A stretch of DNA of 64,000 nt from Girardinichthys multiradiatus (lineage: Eukaryota; Chordata; Actinopteri; Cyprinodontiformes; Goodeidae): contig NC_061805.1 in assembly GCF_021462225.1 (NCBI RefSeq), forward strand, positions 50,953,360-51,017,359. The letters are read 5' to 3'. Made by a program: the position numbers and the translations under genes. Positions 21,829-33,607 of this stretch are shown here, piece after piece; position 1 is the first letter of the stretch, and every line of letters begins with the position of its first letter. The notes beneath the pieces are model-generated. The model did not search any database and was not told the origin of the DNA. It was given only the letters and a program-made list of their open reading frames with translations.

Positions 21829-23132
21829 GTGATTTGAACAATGTGTGGTTTTGTTTATTTCCAGTTTAGTCTAATTATATTTGACATTCTTAATATACAG
21901 GGCTTCTTATTGGTAAATACATAAATTATAAGAACCTCATTTTATACTTGCTAGCGGTCGCACTTTAGTCGTAGTTTAGAAAAACTAATATTATATTTTG
22001 ATTTGGTAAGATTGATAAATTATTATAAACTATAGGCTCAGATATTACTGAACAATCAAAAACTAAATCTCAGTTGAGATGTTCAGAAAACTTCCTCATG
22101 AAGAATTAAGTCTAAAAGTCATTCAAAAGCAGAGCAGCAGGAACTTTGACTACATGACTTTTTAAATCATGAACAACCTTCTAGCACCTTCTGGATATTT
22201 GACTATTGCTCAGCATGATGCTGCCAACAACATATTGGCAGGGGGAAAAGCATTCAAAACATGATTATTTTCATAATGACCCAACATCTTAATCTCTGTG
22301 TCGTCTGACAGAAAATCTTCCTCCAGAATCATTTGCTTTCTCTGTGTGTGCAACTACAAATGTAACCCTAGCTTGAAGGCCTTGGTTTCATCTAGCTCAC
22401 CACCATCTCAGTCCATTTTAATGTAAACCTGACTACACTGTGGACAGTGACACTGGTGTTCCTGCAGTTTCCAGTTCATGCCAGGATGATAGTTAGAATC
22501 TTCTTCCACATTGTTTCCCAGCCCTGGTCTTCAAGGCCCGTTACCTTGTATGTTCTAGGTGGTTCCCTGATCCAGCACAACAGATACAAATGATTTTATC
22601 ATCTATTCAGCATACCATTACCATCTGCAGAAGTCTATTAATGATCCATTTATTTTAATTTGGTGTGTGGAAACAGAAACATCGACATCAGTGGTCTGCA
22701 GAACCAGAGTCCAGATCTTCACTGGACTCTGTTATTGCTCTGGTTATTACAACTGGTGATGTCAAACTATTTTCATGCTTGAAAGAGAAATTATCTGCTG
22801 CATGAAATCAAGATCCTAGCCAGGCATTAACAGGCCCTGCCCTTTTTCATTCAAGTCATTTCTGAACCTTTTGCCTCACCTAAGATTTAGTTAAATCTAC
22901 AGTTTGTATAACTTTCTATTTACTTCAGTTTATTTTAAAAGAACCATTTCACAACAGTCATTTTCTCAAAGCAATATAGAAAAACAGGTCAATTCCAATC
23001 TGAGCCTGCATGTAGTTCTTTAAACATAATACCAACACTGGAGTTAATAAACTGCCCTGTGATTGGTTATAATTTAATCAGTATTAAATGAATGTTCTGA
23101 TCCCACCTAAAGTCACTTTTGTGGTTCTGCAG

Positions 23133-23225
23133 TCCATCAGCCGCAGCCACCAACCCACCTTGATGTTACTGAGACTGACGTAGAACAAAGCGGCAGAGTT
23201 AAAGCCATCATGTCGAGGTGGCAAG
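23133..23225 (+). CDS. Exon C2 of the GIMAP-like array
   Basis: A 93-nt phase 1-1 exon, acceptor gtggttctgcag, donor GTAAGA. It reads HQPQPPTHLDVTETDVEQSG then RVKAIMSRWQ. The 5' flank ccacctaaagtcacttttgtgg is shared with C3 and C5. Confidence 0.6.
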
Positions 23226-24210
23226 GTAAGATTTCTGGAATAATGAATATGGTGATAAAGTATAGTATAAATGTTGTTATGTAACCTTGTCTGTTAAAAA
23301 GTGTCCAGAGATTACAGACTGATATTGCATCACAAATAAAGCCTCAGTTTGAGAGTTAAAGGCACACAGTGAATAAAATAGCCAACAAGCAGTTTACAGA
23401 TCAAATAACTAAATAAAAAATGTTGTCCCATCCAAATTACGGTGCTGGTCAGGTTTCCTCTTTGGTGTTTTGTACTGCAAAACACAAAAAAAATCTGGTA
23501 CAAAATGGTTTCCTCTACTAAGGGACGTTTCTTAAGAAACATTAATTAATTAGTATTAATTAATTAAATTCGTACATGCTCTCACATTTAACACCTAAAT
23601 AGGCAATATTACAAAAACACACAAAGGGGATCTTTTTCAAGATTTTCTGAAAGAAAGATACATTTATATATTTTCCAGAACACAAACTTGTTCTTGAACG
23701 CAGAGTGGATAAAAGGGACATGTCTATAGAGGGAAATTTGTGTTTTTATTATTCAATAAAACAAAAAGTAATTTCAACCAAATAAATATTATTTAATCAA
23801 ACAAAAAAATATTTGTGATCAAAACTTTATTCACATTTTATACAAATCTCAAACCTTTGGCTTTGAAGCTCCTTTTTTTGGTTGAACTCAACAAATTTTG
23901 AGTGCTGAGAACATGAACATCCAAGAGTCCATTTTCTGTACTTTACCCGATGCTAACTTTAGCCAGCATGCTATGCTAACTGGCTGGACCGAGGCGTACG
24001 ACATTTATTAACAGCTTCAGAGAAGCAAATAAAGAGTCTGTCCTCATGAGCTGTGTGAGGATATTCTTCTTTGTTATTCTTCACTTTAGCTGTTGAATGG
24101 CGTGATCTTGTAAGGATTATCTACCACCAGTAGGGGAGTAGCTGCTCTGCTTGCTCCATTAAAAAAACATGTTGCAACACCTCCTTAAAGACACTTTTGT
24201 GACCTTGTAG
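23226..24210. other. Intron, no feature
   Basis: AT-rich sequence with no exon supported. The open frame at 23330-23542 (minus) has no recognisable content. Confidence 0.4.
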
Positions 24211-24242
24211 CCTCTGAGCAGCAGCTGCAGCAGCCAGCTTAG
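24211..24242 (+). pseudogene. Decayed C exon (C3)
   Basis: It follows the C-type upstream flank (aagacacttttgtgaccttgtag) and begins SEQQLQQPA like the other C exons, but hits TAG after ten codons, and the rest of the exon and its donor are not recognisable. A dead copy between C2 and C4. Confidence 0.6.
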
Positions 24243-25578
24243 GTGGTTGTCAATGCAGTAATGAAACTGGTTAATCTAACAAAAAGTTTGAGTCAACTAT
24301 ATATTAAAATCATTCATAAAAAACAATTTAAAATAAACAAACTTTTTTACTTCCTGTGATAAAGTACATCATAAAATAACTGCAAACTGCTGCTATGTGT
24401 CCCCCTAACATCTGACTGGTTAACCTGCACAGCAACTCAGTTGCAGATGATATACAAATCAAAATCACTATGATTGACTTTGTTGTAGCAAGAACTATTT
24501 TAATTTAGAGAGGTAAAATAAATTGATTGTTTCCAACAAATGGCCGTTCATTATGTTTCCAAATTGATCCTGTGTGAAACAGTGAGGACAAATCTAGTTG
24601 GTAATATCGATCTAGATAAATGTAGGAAACAGTGCAGCCATTAATGTTTACCAGCCTCCAACAATTACCTGTTAGACATGTTCTAATTAGAACTTCCACT
24701 AACAAAGATACACAACCTGTCTCTTTCAGAAAATCTTTTGTTTTTTAGTGCCTTTAGAGCAGAGAACACAGAGATGAGAGAGGTCTGTCTGTAGGTAACA
24801 GCTGATTGGAGAGTGAACAGAACATATGCTGGACGTACGTTCCTCAGGTGACAGACCCGGTTCCATTTCTTCACATCACAGTAATGGGGTGGTTGCCTGA
24901 CCCCACAATTAGAAAGGAACAACAGAGGTCTGATGTAATTTAAATATCAGACGTTTCTTTTGCTTCATCAACAGCCCTTTTTTGAATATTTTCTTGCACA
25001 TAATTTGTTGTTAAGGGGGTCCAATATTGCTCAACTGACCCAGTTGTCGCCCGCTGTAGGTGGCCGTGGTCTAAATAATGAAGATGTGCTGTGATCCATT
25101 AGTCTAACTGTAAGAATTAATCTGAATTTATAAAGTAGCACCAGTTATCATTGAGTAGAAAAAGTAACTTCTAAAAACAAAACCCACACGGCTGTAGACT
25201 CAATGCACTTCATGCACCAGGTAGAGTAAGGTGTAGAATAATTGTTTCATTTTGACCAACATGTTTCTTCTGACTGGAAGCAATATTATACTATATAATA
25301 ATATTATACAATGTTCTGTAGCAGCCCAGCCTGAGTCCTGACCTTCATCTCATAGTGAAAAAAGTTGGAGATCATCACCAAAAATAAAACATCAAAATAC
25401 CAGAGGAAACCTGCAGAAAGCTGCTCAGCAGCTAAAACTAGTGTTTGATTGCTGTAATGCAGTTGATATATTTTTGTATTAATTATTAGGAAAAGTATAG
25501 TTAATTGTCAGTAAGTTTTTTTGGTTAAAATGTGACTAAAACAGCAGCGCCACCTATATTACTTTTGAGATCTTGAAG
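24243..25578. other. Intron, no feature
   Basis: Nothing beyond AT-rich intron sequence is supported. Confidence 0.4.
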
Positions 25579-25680
25579 CCTCTCAGCAGCAGCGTCAGCA
25601 ACCAAACAAGGTTCCTGTCAAGGAGAACAAGAAACCAGAACCAGGCAGCGCCTGGAAATCCTTCATGCCAAAGTGGCGAG
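25579..25680 (+). CDS. Exon C4 of the GIMAP-like array
   Basis: A 102-nt exon, donor GTAAGA, phase 1-1, reading SQQQRQQPNKVPVKENKKPE then PGSAWKSFMPKWR. The acceptor (gagatcttgaag) has a poor pyrimidine tract compared with its paralogues. Confidence 0.55.
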
Positions 25681-27906
25681 GTAAGATCTTTCTGTCTAAA
25701 GATCACTGACTGTGGTGATAAAGTATTCAATAAAATATGTGGTGTAAAGCTTTTCTGTTGAAGACTGCCCAGAGATTACAGAACAATAGTAAGATAAATA
25801 CATCTGATTTAGTCCCAAAGCTTTTTAAAAATATCAGCCTGAATAGTTATTGTGCTGTCAGAACAAGATGTGTCACTGTGGTAGGTACAAGTCAGACACT
25901 GTACACCAGGATGTTAACATTCAAAAGATGCAATCCGCTCTAATTTAACTATCTTTAATCACCCTATATTACTTTTTACACATTTTTAAATCATGCTGGT
26001 TTGTGAACACCCAGCTGTGCATGACTATAGTTAAAATACATTAAACTGAATTTTTAGAAGGGAAATATACAGATTGATTTCATTCAAATAGTGTGCTATC
26101 CAAGTCATGCAAAAACTTCAGATCAGTTTTTATTTGATGCGACTCCTTGAGAACTGAGGGAAGTTAAAAAGTCTAGTGATACACACATTAAAGCAGCAAA
26201 TAAAATTTGCTGATGATGAATATATTAAAAATGTCTGTTTGAAAATGTATGTGACTCTCTAAAGTATTATTTATTATAGGGGGTAGATGGCTGAAAATTA
26301 ACAGTTTTTATTAAACAAAAAAAACAAAAACAAAAAGAAGAAAATCAAAAATTCATAAAAACAGAGTCCAGGGCAATAAACAAAAACAATAAATCTCAAG
26401 TGGAACAAGCTGTGTCTCAATTCGGCGGCTCCATCTCTAACAGTTGCAAAGGTTGTATCAAGTTCTGAGGATTCAGGATTCAGGAGACTGAGGATCTGAC
26501 CAAGAGCTGAAAACCAGCTCATTTAAATACAGGGAAAAGTTCTAACATAAGAGGAACCAGGTGGGTGATGAACTGATGCAGTTCATCTGTAAGATGCAGG
26601 AATCTAAGGGCTGAGGGAGACTGAATAACAGAATAAAAACAGGGAGGCAAAGAAATAAAGATGCAGAAACCAAAAAATATGTGAGCCTTCCATTAAGTTA
26701 CAAATGTCAATTTTATGGGTGGATCAGTACATGTTGGGTTCACTGTAGAAATGTTTACATTGGGGTTTTAGGTTTTGTGCTTTGCTGGACAGTAAGACTG
26801 CCCCAGAGCCACCATCTATTGGTGGAGTATCCCACCAAAGTCCAGCCCAGTCCTCGCCGCCTATAGTCAACCTACACATCCTTGAGAATCACAGCCAAAC
26901 AGCCAGCAACCCACCATACTGCAACATGGCCAAAGCCCCCGTAGAAACATTTCCACTGGAAGAGGGATCGCTGCCTCTGATGGGCCTTCCCCTGCGACAC
27001 CGAGCCCCCAAGGTCACCACCCCCCACCACCAGTGTATGCATCTGTGTTAAAATTAAAAATTGCCATGACTGCAGGTGTAAAAGAATAAAGGGCATTGAA
27101 GTTATCATTGCAGAGAGTAGGACACAGCAGTCTACCCCACTCCTAACAACACAGTATGTATGACCAGAGGTGGGTGGAGAAGCCAAACATTGTACTCAAG
27201 CAGGAATAGCACTACTTCAACACATTTTTACTTAACTAGAGTAAAATATATTTTTACTAGACAAAAAATATCAAATGATGTATTCATTTTCATATTTTAA
27301 ATACTAAAAATGGCCTGAAAATGAAATGAAAAAGTGACCTGATCTACAGTACATTTACATTAGAACAATAATGCTTTAGTACAGTTAAGTCTCACTTTAA
27401 CATAAACTATGTGTGTTTGTGTCTGTCTGCTGCATTTTTGGTTAAAACAAACATAAACTCAATCCAGACTGAAGTAACTTCAAGATGGGGAAAGTAGCCA
27501 GAAATCATAATCAAGCAAGCAATAATAATAATACTTAAGTAAACGGGAAATATAGGGTGCAGTAAAACTATTCCAACAAGTACACTGTTTTTAAAAAGCA
27601 ATTTAAGTGAATGTAACTGAATAAATGCAACCAGTGACTAACCACCTATGTGTATGACTTTTGTAAAGTTTCACAGCAGTATACAACAGTTGAAGTTGAG
27701 TTATCGGCAACGTTCCAGTTTTTCTGCCACCATCAAACAGCATTTACACAGTTTAAAATGACTGCATCTTTGCAACTGTTCATGTGTATGAATAAAGTTG
27801 ATAGATTGTCCCATGATGTCATGTAATGTAGTCTGCATGATTTGAATCAGACGTTAACAAGACGTTTGCTGCAGCACCACCTAAAGGTACTTTTGTGGTC
27901 CTTTAG
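25681..27906. other. Intron with unassigned repeats
   Basis: No exon supported. The A-rich stretch near 26310-26340 and the GC-richer stretch 26790-27030 look like parts of dispersed repeats, but I could not name them. Confidence 0.35.
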
Positions 27907-27999
27907 TCTCTCAGCAGCAGCAGCTTCGAGTCCTGGTATCTTTTAGGGAGACTGAAGAGGGAGAAACAAGCAGCAGCTGGAAAACCTTAAATTGGGAAG
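27907..27999 (+). CDS. Exon C5 of the GIMAP-like array
   Basis: A 93-nt phase 1-1 exon, acceptor gtcctttag, donor GTAAGG. It reads SQQQQLRVLVSFRETEEGET then SSSWKTLNWE. It is the last array exon before the AIG1 domain exon at 31577, to which it joins in frame. Confidence 0.6.
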
Positions 28000-28912
28000 G
28001 TAAGGGTCTTACATTTGTCAATATCGCAAAAAAGTATATCATAAACATTTGTTATGTATTATAACGACGGATTCAATGAGTGTAAGCAGACTGCTTGTAG
28101 TGTAAAGGGCTTTGGGGTCTCCGCTATACAAGTTCAGGCTTTTTACCATTTACCATTCTGTATCTACAGTGATACTATATAGGTGTAGCTGTTTAAATAT
28201 GTTTTAATAAAAACTATAGAATAAGTTGGGTTTGGTGTTTAGACTGGCCTCCTAACTACATGTTGCTCCAGCTGTCATGGAGTGATGAGTCTTTTCACAT
28301 CCTGAACATGTCTTCCTCCATGCCTGGGAGTTAGAAGATGAAACCTGCTCACAGGCATCAGGTCATTTTTAAACTAGGCTTCTGTCCTAGTTAATGTTAT
28401 GTTGCACAGGTAAAATAATCTTATTTTAATTCAATATTATTGACTTTATTTGGTAGTTAGATAAGAAATAGAAGAAATAGATGTGGTTACCTTTTCTTCA
28501 GGTTGGGAGAGTTTTGGTTCGGTCAGCCAGACAGACACGTTTCATTTAGTTTTGTTTCACTTTGTTTACTCAGTGTTCAGCAACCACAGAGATATTCTGA
28601 TATAAATGTTTTACTTATCCTGTGTATGCTATCAAGAGGAAAGTGAATTGATTTGTTTAATTTATGTTTTCCTTCTACAAGACTGTGTTCAAAAAATGTG
28701 TTATATTGGGATGGATTTTAAAGAAATGTGCATATAAAATGTTAGAATATTGTTCGGTAAGTATTTAATAACTTTTATTGACATCAGTAAATTTGTTTGC
28801 TGAAGCAAGGATCGGAGTTTAATTTATGTAACTTTGTTTATTGTTTAAGGTTATCAACCTATAACTCATTAACCAACCAAAGAAAAAACAGACAAAATGA
28901 ATGGAGTTGTCC
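28000..28912. other. Intron; LINE 3'-tail-like patch at about 28080-28150
   Basis: The patch 'gtgtaaagggctttggggtc' resembles the end of fish L2-type LINEs/SINEs. Otherwise no feature. Confidence 0.4.
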
Positions 28913-28959
28913 TGCGCCCTCTAGTGGGGGCCATGCCTAGTCCCCCACTAGAGGGCGCA
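28913..28959. promoter_or_regulatory. Perfect 18-bp inverted repeat formed by two CTCF-like cores
   Basis: The left arm TGCGCCCTCTAGTGGGGG (28913-28930) and the right arm CCCCCACTAGAGGGCGCA (28942-28959) are exact inverse copies around an 11-nt loop. Each arm contains CCACTAGAGGGCGC, which fits the CTCF core consensus CCASYAGRKGGCRS at every position (consensus from memory). The two motifs point away from each other. Function as a CTCF site is inferred; it could equally be a transposon end. Confidence 0.5.
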
Positions 28960-28989
28960 AAGGCAAAGTGAGAACAACTTGACATTTAG

Positions 28990-31540
28990 AGCACAGAAAG
29001 GATGCTCCGATTAGGTTTCATGCTGCCGATTCCGATACCGATCATCCATGAGTGCCGATCATTGCTGATCACCGATACCGATCACATGAATTGGCTGTAA
29101 ATTTTTCAATATAAGTGCTATTGGATATGTAACCATAAAATCACATTAATTTGGACAAAAACATGTTTTTACTTACTTTTTCAAGAGAAAAAATACAAAA
29201 AACGTAAAGGCACAATGCAGCAGGTTGGGTCACATTAATCTAATTGTTTCAGGCCAGTTGAGAGTAAAACTATTAACTATGCTTATGTAAATCTGCTGAA
29301 GTCTCTTTGGCAAGGAAACACTTTGAAACCATCACATTTGGTATGACATCAACAGCAGAAACACTTGATTAGCATATTTCCTTAGTCAGCTCTTCAAAAG
29401 GTTCCAGGTGTATTGTTATGTTTTCAATCTATTTTCACTGAGAAAATGTAAAAGTAGCACGTCGTTCAACCAGCTGCATAAACGCCCAATTCTCATTTTT
29501 TCTCGAGTAGACTGTGGAGCTTATAATAGGTGCTTTTCCACCTAGTGCTGACATTTAGTTGCACTCTTTTGGTGGACTGACGTAGTTTTTTCTATACATT
29601 CTGAAGTCTTGCATATGCTGATTGAGAGTGGCTGAAGTGTCCCACAGTGTGTCTCCCTTTGGCAATAATGTCACATACACTGAACTGTGACAGTACTGAC
29701 GGCGAGCTGCAGAGTGTATGCCATACACCCCAAACTTTGCAACCCAGCATTTGCAATAGATTTCATCATGTTTCATCATTCAACCTTGAGCTCAACGCTC
29801 TAAAGACAGTAGAGATGGTTGTGGACTTCAGGCAGAACCCAGCCCCACCTGCCCCCATCACCCTCTGTGACTCCACAATTGACACTGTGGAATCTTTCCG
29901 CTTCCTGGGAACCATCATCTCCCAGGACCTCAAGTGGGAGCCAAACATCAGCTCCCTCATCAATCCTCCCAGCAGAGGATGTTCTTCCTGCGGCAGCTGA
30001 AGAAATTCAACCTGCCAAAGACTATGATGGTGCACTTCTACACAGCCATCATTGAGTCCATCCTCACCTCCTCCATCACCATCTGGTACGCCGCTGCTAC
30101 AGCCAAGGATAAGGGCAGGCTGCAGCGTGTCATTCGGTCTGCTGAGAAGGTGATTGGCTGCAGTCTACTGTCGCTCCAGGAACTGTACACCTCCAGGACC
30201 CTGAAGCGGGCAGGGAAGATTCTGGCTGATCCCTCCCACCCTGGTCACAGACTCTTTGAGACTCTCCCCTCTGGCAGGAGGCTGCGGTCCATCCAGACCA
30301 AAACCTCACGCCACAAGAACAGTTTTTTACCATCTGCCACCAGTCTTGTTAACAAAGCCCGGAAACCACACTGACACCCCCCCTCCCCCCTTTTTTTTTT
30401 GCTGACAGGACACCTGTAACCTGTAACTCTATGCGTTACATTAACGCTCAGTTTGGACTCCTGCTTTACTTGCACAATGATCACCTGCACTGTTGTATTG
30501 CTCTTGCATCTTATACTGCTCTACGTTTACTCTCACTCACTTAAAACTGTGCACATATATTTATATTATATTGTAGATATGTTTATACTGTTTAATTTGT
30601 ATTGTATTGCACCGACTACGCCAAAACAAATTCCTTGTATGTCCAAAAACGTACTTGGCAATAAAGCTTTTCTGATTCTGATTCTGATTCTGATCTCTGA
30701 ATATCATGTCTTTATCTTTTGGAATATGCCAGGAGAAAACTCCTAAGCATGCAGAACCGTTTTATGAAATTGAAAATATGGATCAATCCAGGGAGTTGTT
30801 AAACTCAGCATCTATACCGGACTGACATCCGAACTCCATGTATCAGTCATGAAACTTACAAAGGATGTGAAACCTTCTTTAAGGAGACGTTCGATGTTCG
30901 AGAGTACACTGTCTGCTGGAGCTCGGGCAGGGCTACATCTGTGAAATATGTATGTCCTAGTAGCATCCTAGTAGCTGCTTGAGAACAGTCGGTGGAACCA
31001 GGTGTCTTCCACTACTGAGAAAAGCTCGTCATCCAGCCTGATGAATTCAATTATTTTTGGGGTTATTTGCTCAGCCTTCTGACTGTCGCGCTCATACGGG
31101 CAGGTTTTGTCAATGGTGGACTGCGTTAACTGCCGTCTGACTGCTCCGAATGTCTTCTTTTCATTCTCTGCAGTGAGCCTCAAAAACTCACCATATTCCA
31201 CCAAGTGCTTGTTGTTTAAATATCAAATTAAATTCGTTGTATTGAAGCATTTTGACATGCTTTCCTTGCAAGATGTTTTCTTGTGTTTTTGTGTCGCAGG
31301 ACACAAATTTTACACCGCTTTCACAAACAATGTAAAAGTTCCCCACTTGCGCAGTGTGAAGGAAAGGGGATGTACACTACACGGCACACAGGGCCTCTGC
31401 AGGCTGCAAAGTACGAGGTACAGGTGATCGGGTTTTGTGATCAGCAACAAAAGACATTCATCGGCATACAACTATCATATACTATTTCACAGAAATCAGC
31501 AATGATTGCGGTCGATCGATCAGAACACCACTGTGTTTAT
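28990..31540 (-). mobile_element. hAT element remnant with a LINE inside
   Basis: The left end 'aaggatgctccgattagg' followed by repeated ccgataccgatca is typical of fish hAT elements. A minus-strand frame at 30968-31204 reads SQKAEQITPKIIEFIRLDDE then LFSVVEDTWFHRLF, the hAT transposase region before the catalytic core. Upstream on that strand, near 31240-31420, a further decayed frame is present. The right end is uncertain. A LINE (about 29760-30690) interrupts it. Confidence 0.6.
29760..30690 (+). mobile_element. Rex1-type LINE, 3' end
   Basis: The frames read EMVVDFRQNPAPPAPITLCD, SFRFLGTIISQDLKWEPNIS and, shifted, RMFFLRQLKKFNLPKTMMVH, YTAIIESILTSSITIWYAAA and ETLPSGRRLRSIQ: the reverse-transcriptase thumb and C-terminus of a Rex1/CR1-group element. 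It ends with ggcaataaagcttttctgattc and a (TTCTGA)n tail, the usual 3' end of this family. Confidence 0.85.
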
Positions 31541-31576
31541 CTGACTTGTTCAAATTTTCTCTGTCTTGTCCCACAG

Positions 31577-32931
31577 GTGATGAAGAGGATCCAAACAACA
31601 TCAGAATTATTCTGATAGGGAAGACTGGCAGTGGAAAGAGCTCATCAGGAAACACCATCCTGCGAAGAAAACAGTTTGAAGCCAAATTATGTCAAAAATC
31701 AGTCACAAAGCAATGCGTAAAGGAAAAGACTGAAGTAGACGGACGGTCGATTTTCGTGGTTGACACACCTGGTCTTTATGACAACAGTTTGAGCCCTAGA
31801 GAGATTCAAGAGGAGTTGGTCGGGTGTATTAATCTTGTGGCTCCAGGACCACATGTCTTCCTCCTGGTGATACGGATTGGCAGATTTACACCAGAGGAGA
31901 AAGAGACGTTAAATAATATCAAGAAAATCTTTGGGAAGAATTCGGAAAAGTTCACCATCGTTCTTTTAACTGGAGGAGATTCACTGGAGCGAGAAGGCCT
32001 CACTGTCGAAGATTATATTAAAAATGATAGTGAAGATTCCTTCAAGAAGCTGATCAATGATTGTGGAGGAAGGTACCATGTGTTTAAAAATGGTGATCTA
32101 GAAAACCGTGCTCAGGTCAGAGAGCTGATCAGAAAGATCGACACCATGGTGAAGGTAAATGGAGGCAGCTGCTTCACTAATGAGATGCTGCAAGAAGCTG
32201 AAGCTGCCATACAGAAGAAAATGCAGAATATTCTAAAAGAGAAAGATCAAGAAATAAAGAGGAAGGTGGAAGAACTTGAAAGAAAACATGCAGCAGAAAG
32301 AGAGGCCTTGAAAAGAAGACTTAATAAAGAGAAAGAAGAAACTGGACTTCAGAGAAAATTACTGCAGGAAATGGAGGAACGTATCAAGAGAGAAAATGAG
32401 CAGAGAAAGAAAGAGCAGCAATATAGGGAGGAAGATGAGAGAAAGAGGAAAATGGAAGAAGAAATGGAAAAAATGCAGTTGAGGGATGAGCTGGAAGATT
32501 TGGACAAAATTATGAAATCAGGATTAAAAGGTAGAGTTGCTGACCAATCCCTGGAGGTAAGGAGACGAGAACTGGAAGAAAAACAAAATCTGATGGAGAA
32601 GCAACAACAAGAGTGGTGGGAAAAAAGACGTCAGGAAGAAAAACGGAGACAACTGAGTGAGGAGATGAAGATTAATAATCTCAAAGAACAATATGAAAAG
32701 GAGAAAGGAAAATATGAAAACTCTAAAAGGATTGAAGCACACATTCTAAGAGAACTGCATGAGAAGGAGCTCAGAGAACAGGAGGAGAAGTACCAGAAAA
32801 AACTGGAAGACATGAAAAAGAAATTCTTTGAAGAAGTAAGAAAACAAGCAGAGATGAAGGGGATGTTCAAAGCCTTCGATCCTTTCCTATCAGTCCTTAA
32901 ACACTTGGACAAAACATGCAAAGTGATGTAA
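31577..32931 (+). CDS. GIMAP-like terminal exon: AIG1 GTPase domain plus long coiled coil
   Basis: A single 1355-nt exon after the acceptor cttgtcccacag, entered in phase 1, coding 451 residues to the TAA at 32929. The AIG1 GTPase domain spans about residues 9-215: P-loop GKTGSGKS (15-22), DTPG (63-66), the conserved GIMAP block NLVAPGPHVFLLVIRIGRFT, and TGGD in the G4 position. All nucleotide-binding motifs look intact, unlike the exon at 7576. From about 215 to 430 it is a charged, heptad-rich coiled coil (long runs of E, K, R and Q), then a short tail ending KHLDKTCKVM. GIMAPs are immune-cell GTPases that act on lymphocyte survival and on membranes of ER, Golgi or lysosome. AATAAA follows at 32987-32992. 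Confidence 0.92.
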
Positions 32932-32986
32932 TAATTCATCCCTTTGTGAACACAGTGGTACATACATTAAAAAACAGAAAAGGAGA

Positions 32987-32992
32987 AATAAA
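32987..32992 (+). terminator. Polyadenylation signal AATAAA
   Basis: A canonical hexamer 56 bases after the GIMAP-like stop codon. A plausible 3' end for the main transcript. Confidence 0.55.
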
Positions 32993-33382
32993 ACTACTGA
33001 TGAATAAATACATCTAGGTGGAGGGTATTAAAAACCTGGTGGTACTAAACCGGTTTTAAAATCTTGAATAACTGATCTAGTAAACTAAATGATGATTGTC
33101 TTTCATTGTTGTATGTAACTGATATCAAAATGTTTAAACTGTATATAATTCAATTTTTTAAGATGAATCAGACTTTTAATTATTAGTTGATAAAGTTTAA
33201 TATTGTAGTATTAAGAAAAGCACCTGATCTTCTGACACTGAACATAAACACTATAAATAACTATGAAGTTCTTATAATTAAATGTTTACAACATTGTGAA
33301 AAATGTAGATGCCTGTGAATGTAAGTGACATGAATCGTCTTTTTCTATTAAAGCCTTTAAGCTGTGTCTGTTCTCACTGCAG

Positions 33383-33607
33383 GATGTTGAGCTAAAAACT
33401 GCTCAACCAAAAGATAAGTTTGATTTAATAAATGGGTTTGGAAGACTGAAAGAACTGTTTTTTTCTGGCCTTGGTATAATAACGTTTCTGGGAAGACTTG
33501 GCAAAACACTCGTCTGGAATCCTGATGACATCACAGTGGGTGACTACTGTGTGATCGCTGAGTCAGTACAGAGTCCAGAGATGGAGAAGACAGGAGAGAC
33601 ACAATGA
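33383..33607 (+). CDS. Candidate alternative last exon of the GIMAP-like gene
   Basis: After a good acceptor (ctgttctcactgcag) a frame stays open for 74 codons to TGA at 33605-33607: DVELKTAQPKDKFDLINGFG..., with WNPDDITVGDYCVIAE near the middle. Only phase 0 is open; the other two phases meet stops within four codons. The array exons are all phase 1, but AAA|GTGATG four codons before the end of the coiled-coil exon is a phase-0 donor, weak in consensus, that would replace its final VM with this exon. I do not recognise the sequence. It is either an alternative C-terminus or a chance open frame. Confidence 0.45.
   Translation, partial: DVELKTAQPKDKFDLINGFGRLKELFFSGLGIITFLGRLGKTLVWNPDDITVGDYCVIAESVQSPEMEKTGETQ

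Larger units (their letters stand above)
20280..22870. repeat. Tandemly duplicated intron modules
   Basis: Two intron modules recur. Module U (sharing 'tgattcttgtcataatgacc' and 'ttgatgtaaacctgac') is at about 11280-11600, 20280-20600 and 22250-22560. Module T (sharing 'cagatcttcactgga' and 'aacaggccctg') is at about 10540-10700, 20815-20960 and 22700-22860. Each T precedes an A exon except the last, where the A exon seems to be lost. This shows at least three rounds of copying of one intron-exon unit. Confidence 0.8.

Noticed and set aside
32524..32963. Minus-strand Ser/Phe/Leu-rich frames
   Set aside because: Antisense of the coiled-coil coding sequence (glutamate and lysine codons read backwards).
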